Positions 26,994 through 35,726 of a stretch of 39,588 nucleotides of DNA are shown here, piece by piece. Source of the DNA: Bacteroidota bacterium (GTDB lineage: Bacteria; Bacteroidota; Bacteroidia; Chitinophagales; Chitinophagaceae); assembly GCA_947453145.1 (NCBI GenBank), contig CANGFA010000021.1, positions 1 to 39,588 on the forward strand, written 5' to 3'. Below the pieces are notes generated by a model that saw only the letters and a program-made list of their open reading frames with translations, was not told the origin of the DNA and did not search any database. The first letter of the stretch is position 1. Each line of letters begins with the position of its first letter. Both the position numbers and the translations under genes were made by a program.

Positions 26994-29492
26994 TTACTGA
27001 GCTTTTAATTGCTTCACTCTTGCATACGTACTCATGCCAAAGCCAATGGTCATGATTATAATGCCTATCCAAAGTACATTGATAAATGGAAACTCGTACA
27101 CTTTTAAAGTGATTAAATTGGTTAGTGAACTTGATTCTTTCACACCAATTACTAAAATATTTTTTTCATTATCGGCTACTCCGTTAAAGTTTAAAATTAA
27201 ATTTTGCGCTCTTACCGTATCGGGTACCATTTGAATTGATTGTCCATTTATTTTAACCTTTGGCGAAGCCTGATAAACCAGTCCTTCTTTACTATGCACC
27301 ACCATTTGTAGGTCCACTTCGTCCACACCAACCTGTGCCGCATTGGAAGATTTTTTAACTACGTTTTCTAATTTCACATACCCATTACTATAAAAAATAG
27401 AATCCCCCACCTTTAATTGATTGGATTTAAATTGAACCGTATCCTCTTTAGAATGATCCTGGAAAGAAGTTACATACACAAAAATATCTTTGTTCCAATA
27501 ATGCTTTGAGGAAGGATTTGCCGAAAAGCCTTCCATGCCTTTATTGTTTTTTAAAACATCTGGATATAAATAAAAAGAATCCTTAACCATATTTCCTTCG
27601 GCTTTTTTAACAAACTTTAATTCAAAAAACTTTTTATTCAATTCGTCTACCGTATCACGCACATAACTAACCCTGTAATTGTAATTACCTGCTTTATCAT
27701 CCTTATCCATATCGGTAGCAATACCTTGGAACAAGGTTAAATTCTCCATTGGATTACCCGCCGGGTTCTTGTCTTTAGGATTAGACTGAATAACATTGAT
27801 GCCGGTAGTATTCCAACTCAATACTTTTTTGTTTGAAGAGGAAATTAATATCCCAATCAACACCATGCCAAAACCAATATGACCAATACTTGCCCCTGCC
27901 GACTTTAATTTTCTTTTTAAAATAACCAACCAATAATGTGCATTGGCAACCACTGCATAAACAGAAGTAACCATAGCGACACAAAGTGCAATTTGAAAAC
28001 CTATTCCTTTTGCATTAAACGTAATGGGTACAATTAAAAACAATAGGAAACTTAAAACAAGGGTAACAATTAAAGGTGCCGACATTGTTTTCCAAAAATG
28101 ACCTTTAACCGATCCTCCTTTATAACTTAAATATTGTCCAACTGCAGTGAGTAAGCCAATAACAATTGCAACAAAAACTTGAATTTGATTATGTTGGAAT
28201 GCAGGATCCTCGGAAGGTGCCAAATGTTTTCCAAATAATTTATTATATACCGGTATGGACGTAATTGCAATAATCACCGTTGCCGATAAAAACAAAACTA
28301 ATGAACCAACAAGCATCCAAAATTCTCTACTGTCAATTTCATCTTCTTTAGTAGGTTCTGTTAAAGTGTTGAATCGAATAAAAAATAAAATAAAAAAAGG
28401 AATTACAAAAATAAGTAAGAAGCCTAGTAATTGTGCATTCATACCTAAGTCGGTAAATGCATGCACAGACGTGTCTCCTAAAATTCCACTTCGAGTTAAA
28501 AAAGTAGAATACACAACCAATAAAAAACTAATGCCAAAAAACAAATAAGTTGCTTTTAAACTCCTGCCTGTTTTACGATAAATCATTGCAGTATGTATAG
28601 CTGCAACCAAGGTTAGCCAAGGAACCAAGGAAGCATTTTCTACTGGATCCCATGCCCAATAGCCCCCAAAGGTTAAACTTTCATAAGCCCAAGCGGCACC
28701 CATCATAATTCCAAGACCAAGTATACCCGCGGAAAACGTGGCCCATGGTAATGTATAATTAATCCATTTGTGCTCCTTTTTTAATAAACCTGCAACTGCG
28801 AAACCAAAAGGAACAGTAGTAGAGGCAAATCCTAAAAATAAAATGGGTGGATGAATCACCATCCAATAATTCTGCAACAAAGTATTTAATCCGGTACCGT
28901 CTTTTAAAAAGGTTAAATATTCTGGCTTTGATAATATAGGCCAGTTCATTTCGTTTCTTAATAATATAAAAGGACTGCTGCCTAATTTAAAATCAAATAT
29001 ATACAAACCTACCACCATCGTGGCTAAACAAAACTGCGTGAAACTAATTACCATTAAGGCACCATAGGAATCCTGCTTCCACTTTTTGGAACTGTTCATA
29101 ATAATTAAACCCAAAACACAATGCCAAAAGCTCCAAAGCAAAAAACTTCCTTCCTGCCCTTCCCAAAAACAACTTAACAAATATTGAACCGGCATTTGCT
29201 TGTCACTGTGCATGTACGCATACTTATACTCAAACAAATGATTGGATATAACATAAAATAAAATACCAAAACAAACAAAAACAGCTATGGACTCTATAAT
29301 AAAAGCAACTTTAGCAAGTCGCTCCCAGTCAAATTGCTGAATTAATTCTTTTCCATAAAACGCTTTTGCAAAACTAAAAGTGGCCACCAAGGAAGCCACT
29401 ACCGAAATGATTGTTAAAATGTATCCTATTTGCCCAGGCAGTAAATGTTCCCCAATAAATTGGATGGTGGCTTGGTTGGCTGATGTATTCAT
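26994..29492 (-). CDS. ccmF: Cytochrome c maturation heme lyase, CcmF/NrfE/CcsA family
   Basis: An 832-residue polytopic inner-membrane protein that transfers heme to apocytochrome c. The tryptophan-rich heme-handling motif appears as GGYWAWDPVENASLVPW (WAWDPVEN at 279-286), with the preceding MMGAAWAYESLTF helix and conserved His in MVIHPPILFLGF and AAIHTAMIYR. About 14-15 membrane segments are visible. A periplasmic domain (about 550-790) precedes the last membrane helix (NVLWIGIIIMTIGFGM). ccmE is 20 bases upstream, so this is a compact heme delivery unit; other ccm genes are not in the window. The name CcsA is often used for such proteins in this phylum. Confidence 0.93.
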   Translation of the reverse strand: MNTSANQATIQFIGEHLLPGQIGYILTIISVVASLVATFSFAKAFYGKELIQQFDWERLAKVAFIIESIAVFVCFGILFYVISNHLFEYKYAYMHSDKQMPVQYLLSCFWEGQEGSFLLWSFWHCVLGLIIMNSSKKWKQDSYGALMVISFTQFCLATMVVGLYIFDFKLGSSPFILLRNEMNWPILSKPEYLTFLKDGTGLNTLLQNYWMVIHPPILFLGFASTTVPFGFAVAGLLKKEHKWINYTLPWATFSAGILGLGIMMGAAWAYESLTFGGYWAWDPVENASLVPWLTLVAAIHTAMIYRKTGRSLKATYLFFGISFLLVVYSTFLTRSGILGDTSVHAFTDLGMNAQLLGFLLIFVIPFFILFFIRFNTLTEPTKEDEIDSREFWMLVGSLVLFLSATVIIAITSIPVYNKLFGKHLAPSEDPAFQHNQIQVFVAIVIGLLTAVGQYLSYKGGSVKGHFWKTMSAPLIVTLVLSFLLFLIVPITFNAKGIGFQIALCVAMVTSVYAVVANAHYWLVILKRKLKSAGASIGHIGFGMVLIGILISSSNKKVLSWNTTGINVIQSNPKDKNPAGNPMENLTLFQGIATDMDKDDKAGNYNYRVSYVRDTVDELNKKFFELKFVKKAEGNMVKDSFYLYPDVLKNNKGMEGFSANPSSKHYWNKDIFVYVTSFQDHSKEDTVQFKSNQLKVGDSIFYSNGYVKLENVVKKSSNAAQVGVDEVDLQMVVHSKEGLVYQASPKVKINGQSIQMVPDTVRAQNLILNFNGVADNEKNILVIGVKESSSLTNLITLKVYEFPFINVLWIGIIIMTIGFGMSTYARVKQLKAQ

Positions 29493-29512
29493 CTATGTAT
29501 TTGTAATAATAA

Positions 29513-29923
29513 TTAATTGGTAATAGTCACAGGTTGATTCTTGTTGGCATTTGGATTGTCCTTGTATTTAGAAGGGCATTTTAAAACAATAGCAGTACAT
29601 TCAAAAACATCTCCTTGCACTTTGCCTTTTAAAACTAAACGTTCCGACTTGTCCATATCCGTTGGCATGGTATTATGATATACAACCGATATTTTTCCAC
29701 CCAAGCTATCTTGTACGGCAAACTTTAAATAATTAGGATCCTTTACAGGGTCATATTCTACTGGAACCGATTTATCCATTTTCACAATTAAATTCAAAAA
29801 TTTACCCTGTTTTTGTTTTGCCGAACTAACTGTTTCATAACTACTTAAATCACCTGTATAGCTTATGAGCACTACAATTGAAACCGCAATTAGGACCAAT
29901 AAAATAATATGTGTTTTCTTCAT
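29513..29923 (-). CDS. ccmE: CcmE-type heme chaperone, Cys variant (CxxxY)
   Basis: A 136-residue periplasmic heme chaperone anchored by one N-terminal helix (about 5-22). The beta-barrel shows LNLIVKMDKSVPVEYDP, ISVVYHNTMPTDM, and KSERLVLKGKVQGDVFECTAIVLKC. In most CcmE proteins a His in HDEKY binds heme covalently; here the site is CPSKY, with Cys116 and Tyr120. A CxxxY form is known in some bacteria and archaea, so this is a recognised variant rather than a dead gene. It lies 20 bases upstream of ccmF, with which it should work. Confidence 0.9.
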   Translation of the reverse strand: MKKTHIILLVLIAVSIVVLISYTGDLSSYETVSSAKQKQGKFLNLIVKMDKSVPVEYDPVKDPNYLKFAVQDSLGGKISVVYHNTMPTDMDKSERLVLKGKVQGDVFECTAIVLKCPSKYKDNPNANKNQPVTITN

Positions 29924-29927
29924 GGTG

Positions 29928-29935
29928 CAAAGTTA
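29928..29935 (-). promoter_or_regulatory. TAnnTTTG match very close to the ccmE start
   Basis: On the minus strand this reads TAACTTTG, but only four bases separate it from the ccmE ATG. If used, it would give a leaderless or nearly leaderless transcript; it may be chance. Confidence 0.25.
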
Positions 29936-29987
29936 ACCAAATGGGCTTAAATTGCACTAAATTTTACCATTTACGTAAATTCAATTT

Positions 29988-30563
29988 ATGCGCATTTTTG
30001 ACTATATCATTGTTTGTAAAAGTCCCGATTTTAAGAACGTAGACCGAATAAGCCAATTTATGTTGCTTTTAAGCTTATCAAGCTTTTCTTTTGGCCTTTA
30101 TAAAGGGTTATTTAATACGCCCAGCTTAGTTTATGCAATTATGACCTCTATCATAAGCTGGGGTATTTACTGTTATTTTCAAAAGAAACAAGGAGGCATC
30201 CCATATTATCGATTAGGGCTTTTATTTGCAAGCTGGGGCTGGCTTTTACTTCCTAAAGCCTTAATTATATCAGGTATTTTTTTAATTGGTGCTTTATTTG
30301 AACGTCAAGTAAAGTTCCCCTATGAAATTGCATTTGCCCCATCAGGAATTATCGTAAATACCTTTCCAAAAAAATTCTTCCCTTGGAAAGAAATTCAAAA
30401 TGCACTTATCAAAGACGATGTAATAACCATCGATTTTAAAAACAATAAATTAATTCAAAAAGATATTAATGAACCAGTAAGCGAAAGCGTAACATTGGAG
30501 TTTAATTCCTTTTGTGCAGCCCAAATTTCAATAAGTAACCAAATAGTATCTAATCCTTCCTAA
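29988..30563 (+). CDS. Membrane protein of unknown function (191 residues)
   Basis: I do not recognise this protein. It has a short cytoplasmic leader (about 1-22), then hydrophobic segments at about 24-43, 46-62, 74-88 and 90-104, ending at a charged FERQVKFPYEIAF. The C-terminal ~75 residues are soluble and beta-rich, with GIIVNTFPKKFFPWKEIQNALIKDDV resembling the PH-like region found behind short membrane segments in other bacterial proteins, but this similarity is only a pattern. The radical SAM gene follows after 16 bases, so the two are likely co-transcribed. It is divergent from ccmE. Confidence 0.8.
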   Translation: MRIFDYIIVCKSPDFKNVDRISQFMLLLSLSSFSFGLYKGLFNTPSLVYAIMTSIISWGIYCYFQKKQGGIPYYRLGLLFASWGWLLLPKALIISGIFLIGALFERQVKFPYEIAFAPSGIIVNTFPKKFFPWKEIQNALIKDDVITIDFKNNKLIQKDINEPVSESVTLEFNSFCAAQISISNQIVSNPS

Positions 30564-30579
30564 TTATTACCTTTACCTC

Positions 30580-31884
30580 ATGTCATTACAAAACGCTCCT
30601 TATTTATTATACTCAGACGGCGAAGGCCAAATTTTTGAAGATACTAGTTTATATGCAGTTGGGCGTGCTGGTTGGGATGCTTATCCCATCCCCGAGGAAG
30701 ATTGGATTGAACTTCCGGAAGGTGGAAATTTATATGAATTACCAGGCCGACGAGGGATTGGGATAGATGTAGAAACCGGTGAAATGCGATTATGTCAACT
30801 AGGTTGGGCGGTAGCCGCTTTTATTCCACCTGCACATACTGGATTATATGTTTCGGCTTATGAAACATTGGATCCAGACGCTCCTACTTTACCCTTATTT
30901 TGTTATACTGCCGTGGGTTGGTTGGATGGAAAAAATTATGTGCCTGCAGTAAGAATTGAAAAAGATATAAGACAGGATTGTGAAGGATATGATCAGGATA
31001 CCATTGAAGTTGGAACCCAAAAATTACTTTCTTTATATAGTCAAAATCGTTTGGTTAAGCATTTAATGGAAAATTGTTGCCAAACTTATACCTGCCCAGC
31101 AGCACGTAATTTAGCCATGGGCCGTTGGGAATGCCCTATACCCATTTCTCCTGCATGTAATGCAAATTGTATAGGATGTATTTCCTTTCAACCACAGGAG
31201 GAAGAAATTATTTCTACGCAAGACCGCTTAACTTTTAAGCCAACCGCAGCTGAAGTTGTAGAATATACCGTACCGCATTTAATGAGCGCGCCTTTCCCTA
31301 TTGTAAGTTTTGGACAAGGTTGTGAAGGTGAACCCTTATTAATGTGGGAGACCATTAAGGAATCCATTATTGAAATAAGAAAACATACCCAAAAAGGAAG
31401 CATCAATATTAACACCAATGGTTCTAACCCAATTGCGGTTGCAGAGTTAGCTGCATCAGGCTTGGATAGTATTAGAGTGAGTATGAATTCGGTGCGTGAA
31501 AATGTATACAATGCCTACTACCGACCTAATAATTATACTTTTGCGGATATTAAAGAAAGTGTGAGGGTTATGTCGGCTGCAGGAAAATGGACTAGTATCA
31601 ATTATTTTGTTTTTCCAGGCATGACGGATAGTGTAGAAGAATATGAAGCCTTAAGAACATTTATTAAAGACACTGGTTTGAAAATGATTCAGTGGAGAAA
31701 CTTTAACATTGACCCAGATTGGTATTTAGGTAAAATTGGATTTACAGAGATGGGAGAAATAATGGGTATTAAACAAATAATGGAATTGATTCAAGAGGAA
31801 TTTCCAGATTTGAAATTTGGATACTTTAACCCTCCAATTGAAAGAATTAAAGGTGACTTTAACCAAAACTTTGCACATCATTAA
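30580..31884 (+). CDS. Radical SAM protein of unknown function with Cys-rich N-terminal extension
   Basis: A 434-residue radical SAM enzyme. The cluster motif is CNANCIGC (Cys193, Cys197, Cys200), followed by INTNGSNPIAVAELAASGLD and IRVSMNSVRENVYNAYYRP, typical of the TIM-barrel strands, and a KMIQWRNFNIDP segment. The ~190 residues before the motif (PYLLYSDGEGQIFED, RRGIGIDVETGEMRL, GLYVSAYETLD) are unlike common families and include extra cysteines at 166, 167, 172 and 185, so an auxiliary metal site is possible. The C-terminus ends FGYFNPPIERIKGDF. It sits between the unknown membrane protein and a DMT exporter. No substrate or maturation target gene is evident nearby, so the reaction is undetermined. 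Confidence 0.9.
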   Translation: MSLQNAPYLLYSDGEGQIFEDTSLYAVGRAGWDAYPIPEEDWIELPEGGNLYELPGRRGIGIDVETGEMRLCQLGWAVAAFIPPAHTGLYVSAYETLDPDAPTLPLFCYTAVGWLDGKNYVPAVRIEKDIRQDCEGYDQDTIEVGTQKLLSLYSQNRLVKHLMENCCQTYTCPAARNLAMGRWECPIPISPACNANCIGCISFQPQEEEIISTQDRLTFKPTAAEVVEYTVPHLMSAPFPIVSFGQGCEGEPLLMWETIKESIIEIRKHTQKGSININTNGSNPIAVAELAASGLDSIRVSMNSVRENVYNAYYRPNNYTFADIKESVRVMSAAGKWTSINYFVFPGMTDSVEEYEALRTFIKDTGLKMIQWRNFNIDPDWYLGKIGFTEMGEIMGIKQIMELIQEEFPDLKFGYFNPPIERIKGDFNQNFAHH

Positions 31885-31908
31885 TTTTGATAAACACTGC
31901 CCAATAAA

Positions 31909-32826
31909 TTGAAAAGAGAATATAATAAAGAACATCAACTAGGCGCCATTTTAGCCATTGTTGCTTGTATCATTTGGTCGGGCAATTTTGTGATTTCAAG
32001 ATATGCTATTCATTTAGCTGGGCCTATCTCATTAGCTTTTTTTAGATGGTCCATTGCCACTTTAGTTATGCTGCCTTTGGCATACAAAAATTTTAAAGCA
32101 GAGCGAACCATTTTTTTTGCAAATAAAATGTATTTTTTTTGGATGGGCTTAGTGGGATTTGCAGTATATAACACATTTATATACACTGCAGGACATTATA
32201 CCACTGCAATTAATATGGCATTAATAGGTTCGGTTGTGCATCCCATTGTTGCCACCATATTAGCTGCTATTTTTGTAAACGAAAAATTGAATTGGAAAAA
32301 TATTTCAGGAATTGTAATTGGTTTTGCAGGGATTGTATTTTTAATTACAAAAGGCCAAATAACTAGTATTTCACATTTTCGCTTTTCAACGGGTGACTTA
32401 TGGATGGTTGCGGCTGGCATTTGTTTTGGATCCTACAATGTTTTTGTTCGCAAGAAACCAGCAGGCATTTCAAGTAATAGTTTTTTGTTGGTTTTATTTG
32501 CTATTGGTGCTATTTTATTACTGCCATTTAGTATTTACGAATCAATTTATGTACAACCTGTTGTATACAATTTGCATTTTTTATATGTAGTATTATACTT
32601 AGGCATTGGCAACTCAACCATCGCCTATTTTTTATGGAATAGTGCCATACATAAATTAGGTGCAAGTAAAACATCCCTATTTGGCACCTTAATTCCCCTG
32701 CTAAGTTCCATAGAAGCCGTTTGGTTATTAAATGAACAATTTAATAACTTTCAATTAATTAGTGGACTCATTATTATTTCCGGGATTGTGATAAATACCT
32801 GGCCATCAAAAAAAACAAATGGATAG
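31909..32826 (+). CDS. DMT-superfamily (EamA-type) transporter
   Basis: A 305-residue inner-membrane transporter with ten hydrophobic segments arranged as two EamA repeats: IIWSGNFVISRYAI, FFRWSIATLVML, YNTFIYTAGHYTTAINMALIG-type segments, then GDLWMVAAGICFGSYNVFVRK and YFLWNSAIHKLGASKTSLFG. The start is a TTG at 31909; the frame has a stop at 31891-31893 and no ATG before the second membrane segment. Such proteins export metabolites or amino acids, but the substrate cannot be read from sequence. The next gene overlaps its end by 8 bases. Confidence 0.9.
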   Translation: MKREYNKEHQLGAILAIVACIIWSGNFVISRYAIHLAGPISLAFFRWSIATLVMLPLAYKNFKAERTIFFANKMYFFWMGLVGFAVYNTFIYTAGHYTTAINMALIGSVVHPIVATILAAIFVNEKLNWKNISGIVIGFAGIVFLITKGQITSISHFRFSTGDLWMVAAGICFGSYNVFVRKKPAGISSNSFLLVLFAIGAILLLPFSIYESIYVQPVVYNLHFLYVVLYLGIGNSTIAYFLWNSAIHKLGASKTSLFGTLIPLLSSIEAVWLLNEQFNNFQLISGLIIISGIVINTWPSKKTNG

Positions 32827-33580
32827 TGTTCAAATTATTTTATGTGTGGTTGCCTTTTTTGCAGGATTTGTAGATGCCATTGTGGGTGGCGGAGGACTTA
32901 TACAAACCCCGGCTGGTCTTATTTTACTACCTAAAAATTCCGTAGCTCAAGTTATAGGATCCCTAAAAATTCCTTCGTTTTCAGGCACTTTTTTTGCGAC
33001 CATCACTTTTTTAAAACGAGTTAAAATTCCATTTTTAAGGTTTTTTGCTTTTAGCATCACTGCATTTATTGCATCTTATACAGGTTCCTTTTGCTTAACA
33101 AAAATTAGTAATGCTTTTATGAAGCCGGTCATTTTATTGGTGCTTATTGGAGTTGCCATTTATACATTTACTAAAAAAGATTTTGGCCAGCAGGCGAAAA
33201 AAGAAAATGTAATATTCCCTTTATACAAAGGCCTACTTATTTGTTTAGTACTTGGTTTTTATGATGGATTTATTGGCCCCGGTGCAGGAAGCTTATTAGT
33301 TATTGCATTTATCACTTGGCTAGGTTTTGATTTTTTACAAGCTAATGCACACGCTAAAGTGGTAAACCTAGCTACCAACCTGGGTTCAATTGTTTTATTT
33401 ACCCTAAAGGGTGCCATTTTATGGTCTATTGCTGTTCCCATGGCCATTTGCAATGCGATAGGTGGTATCATTGGATCAAAAATGGCTATTGCAAAAGGAA
33501 ATAAATTTATTCGTACCGTTTTTCTTTTTGTGATTATTGCAACACTTTGCAGATTGGGTTTTGATGTTTTTTTACATTAA
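32819..33580 (+). CDS. TauE/SafE-family membrane permease (UPF0721-type)
   Basis: A 253-residue membrane protein with about eight hydrophobic segments. The two repeated motifs are GFVDAIVGGGGLIQTPAG near the N-terminus and GFYDGFIGPGAGSLLVIAF in the second half; NAHAKVVNLATNLGSIVLF and AICNAIGGIIGSKMAI are also typical. Some family members export sulfite or organosulfur anions, but most are uncharacterised. Its start overlaps the DMT transporter end by 8 bases, suggesting translational coupling. Confidence 0.92.
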   Translation: MDSVQIILCVVAFFAGFVDAIVGGGGLIQTPAGLILLPKNSVAQVIGSLKIPSFSGTFFATITFLKRVKIPFLRFFAFSITAFIASYTGSFCLTKISNAFMKPVILLVLIGVAIYTFTKKDFGQQAKKENVIFPLYKGLLICLVLGFYDGFIGPGAGSLLVIAFITWLGFDFLQANAHAKVVNLATNLGSIVLFTLKGAILWSIAVPMAICNAIGGIIGSKMAIAKGNKFIRTVFLFVIIATLCRLGFDVFLH

Positions 33581-33589
33581 TTTTATACC

Positions 33590-34363
33590 ATGCAATTAAA
33601 CTTCGAACAACAAAAAAATTTAAAAGCCAGTATTTACACTTCGGTTATTTGTATTGCCTTGGCGAGCATTTTTGTTATCCTCGAATGGAAGAAGCCAGCG
33701 CCTATTATAACCCCACCCGAACCCACTTATATGGAAGTGAACTTAGGAAATAGTGAAACAGGTGCGGGAGAAATTCCTCCTTTAAGTACGGAAGCACCTG
33801 CCCCTGAAGAAGGTGTAAATAAACAAGTAGCCAGTGCAGGAGTAGAAGCAGAAAATATAAATACAACGGATGTAAATGAGGAAGTGATTAAAACTTCAAA
33901 AGATAAAAAGAACAATAAGTCCACCACTTTAAAAGCAGCTACAAAACCAAAAGCGTTGATGGGCAAATATGCTGGTGGAAATGGTAAAGGCGGCAATAAT
34001 CAAGATAGTTATAACAATGTAAAGGATCAGGGAATAGCCGGTGGCAAAGGAGATCAGGGCGTTGCGGGAGGTAGTATTAATGGCAAAGCCTATGCTGGGG
34101 CAGCTGGTCCTTTGGTAACCAAAGGGGATCGTAAAATTGTAAAGGTGTATTCCTTTAATGGAGACGTTGAACCTGCTACCATTTATGCCGATATCGAAGT
34201 GAACCCAGCAGGTGCTGGTACTTTTATTCAAATAAGTAAAGGATCTAGCTCCAATGATTCAAAATACAAAACGGCCATTAAGGAATATTTAAAGAAGATT
34301 AATTTTAATACTTCTGATCATAGTTCGGTCGTAACCGTGAAATTCAAGTTCGAAAATCAATAA
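33590..34363 (+). CDS. TonB-like membrane-anchored protein
   Basis: A 257-residue protein with a short cytoplasmic N-terminus, one membrane helix (about 16-32), a Pro/Glu-rich stretch with PAPEE, a Gly/Lys-rich linker (about 120-185: GKYAGGNGKGGNNQD, GGKGDQGVAGG), and a small C-terminal domain (about 186-257: IYADIEVNPAGAGTFIQI, YLKKINFNTSDHSSVVTVKF) consistent with a minimal TonB-type C-terminus. It would span the periplasm and couple inner-membrane energy to outer-membrane receptors. No ExbB/ExbD genes are seen in the window. It starts 9 bases after the TauE/SafE gene and precedes folC by 21 bases. Confidence 0.72.
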   Translation: MQLNFEQQKNLKASIYTSVICIALASIFVILEWKKPAPIITPPEPTYMEVNLGNSETGAGEIPPLSTEAPAPEEGVNKQVASAGVEAENINTTDVNEEVIKTSKDKKNNKSTTLKAATKPKALMGKYAGGNGKGGNNQDSYNNVKDQGIAGGKGDQGVAGGSINGKAYAGAAGPLVTKGDRKIVKVYSFNGDVEPATIYADIEVNPAGAGTFIQISKGSSSNDSKYKTAIKEYLKKINFNTSDHSSVVTVKFKFENQ

Positions 34364-34384
34364 ATAAATAGTTTAATTTATTTC

Positions 34385-35701
34385 ATGTCCTATCAAGATA
34401 CCATTGACTATTTATATAGCCGTTTGCCCATGTTTAGTAGAATTGGAGCAGCCGCCATCAAAAAAGATTTAGACAATACCATTTCCATTTGTAATTTTTT
34501 AGGGAATCCAGAAAAGAAATTTAAAACTATTCATGTTGCAGGCACCAATGGAAAAGGATCTACTAGCCATATGTTAGCCTCTATATTTCAGGAAGCGGGT
34601 TATACAACCGGATTATATACTTCACCACATTTATATGATTTTAGAGAACGTATTAAAGTAAATGGCGAAATGTGTTCCAAGGATTTTGTTACTGCCTTTA
34701 CTAATAAAATGAAAGGATTGATTGATGAAATTGAACCCTCCTTTTTTGAACTCACTGTAGGAATGGCTTTTGAATATTTTGCGGAAAAAAAATGCGATAT
34801 CGCCATTATCGAAACTGGCTTAGGAGGTCGTTTAGATAGCACCAATGTGATATCCCCTGAACTAAGTATCATAACCAATATTGGCTGGGATCATATGGCC
34901 TTATTAGGCAATACCTTACCGGCAATTGCATTAGAAAAAGCAGGTATTATAAAAAAAGAAACCCCCGTTGTTATTAGTGAAGTGATTCCTGAAACCAAAC
35001 AAATATTTAAGGAAAAAGCAACTGCCATGCAGGCCCCCATCTATTTTAGTGAGGACTTTTTGCAATTGCAATCTTTTCAAAACAATTGGCAAACTGCTTT
35101 ATTTGAATTTAATCAACCGATTATACATTTATTGGATGCACCCCTATTCACAAAAAACTTTACGGTAGAATGTGATTTGCCTGGAAAGTATCAATATAAA
35201 AATTTGAAAGGCGTTTTAGTGGCCATTCAATTACTTTCTCAAATGGGATGGAAATTAAAAGCACCTAAAATTTTATCCGCATTAAAGCAGGTTAAAAAAA
35301 ATACAGGTTTAATGGGACGATGGGAATGTATTCAAGAAAATCCCAGGGTTATTTTGGACGTTGCGCACAATGAACATGGAATAAAAGCTTTATTAGAACA
35401 ACTAGAAACGCTTCATTACCAGCATTTGCATATTGTTACAGGAATGGTCAAAGACAAGGATATTCATTCGGTCTTAACCTTATTACCCAAAAATGCTTGC
35501 TATTATTTTACACAGTCCCATATTCCAAGAGCACTTCCTGCTAATGAATTAGCCATCATTGCTAAAGAAATTGGAATAATTGGTAGCATTCATGAAAATG
35601 TAAATACCGCATTAACCGAAGCAACAAAAAATGCCAACCCCAATGATTTAATCATTGTGATTGGCAGTATATTTTTAGTAGCCGAAGTGGATAGGAAATA
35701 A
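34385..35701 (+). CDS. folC: Bifunctional folylpolyglutamate/dihydrofolate synthase FolC
   Basis: A 438-residue Mur-ligase-like enzyme that adds glutamate to dihydropteroate and tetrahydrofolate. The ATP-binding loop HVAGTNGKGSTS starts at about residue 50 (Gly53-Thr60), followed by GLYTSPHLYDFRERI, IIETGLGGRLDSTNV and ITNIGWDHMALLG, then the C-terminal ligase domain with GRWECI, ILDVAHNEHG and VTGMVKDKD. Length and order fit the family. It is the last gene of the plus-strand run; a good hairpin terminator begins two bases after its stop. Confidence 0.97.
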   Translation: MSYQDTIDYLYSRLPMFSRIGAAAIKKDLDNTISICNFLGNPEKKFKTIHVAGTNGKGSTSHMLASIFQEAGYTTGLYTSPHLYDFRERIKVNGEMCSKDFVTAFTNKMKGLIDEIEPSFFELTVGMAFEYFAEKKCDIAIIETGLGGRLDSTNVISPELSIITNIGWDHMALLGNTLPAIALEKAGIIKKETPVVISEVIPETKQIFKEKATAMQAPIYFSEDFLQLQSFQNNWQTALFEFNQPIIHLLDAPLFTKNFTVECDLPGKYQYKNLKGVLVAIQLLSQMGWKLKAPKILSALKQVKKNTGLMGRWECIQENPRVILDVAHNEHGIKALLEQLETLHYQHLHIVTGMVKDKDIHSVLTLLPKNACYYFTQSHIPRALPANELAIIAKEIGIIGSIHENVNTALTEATKNANPNDLIIVIGSIFLVAEVDRK

Positions 35702-35702
35702 T

Positions 35703-35723
35703 GTATCTCTGAGGTACTTTTTT
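35703..35723 (+). terminator. Rho-independent terminator after folC
   Basis: GTATCT-CTG-AGGTAC forms a 6-base stem (one G-U pair) with a 3-base loop and is followed at once by six T residues. It ends the plus-strand operon and lies just before the convergent YfiT-like gene. Confidence 0.7.
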
Positions 35724-35726
35724 ACA

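Noticed and set aside
23071..29923. Foreign or mobile origin for the tRNA/cytochrome gene block
   Set aside because: Composition resembles the neighbours and there are no integrases, terminal repeats or tRNA targets.
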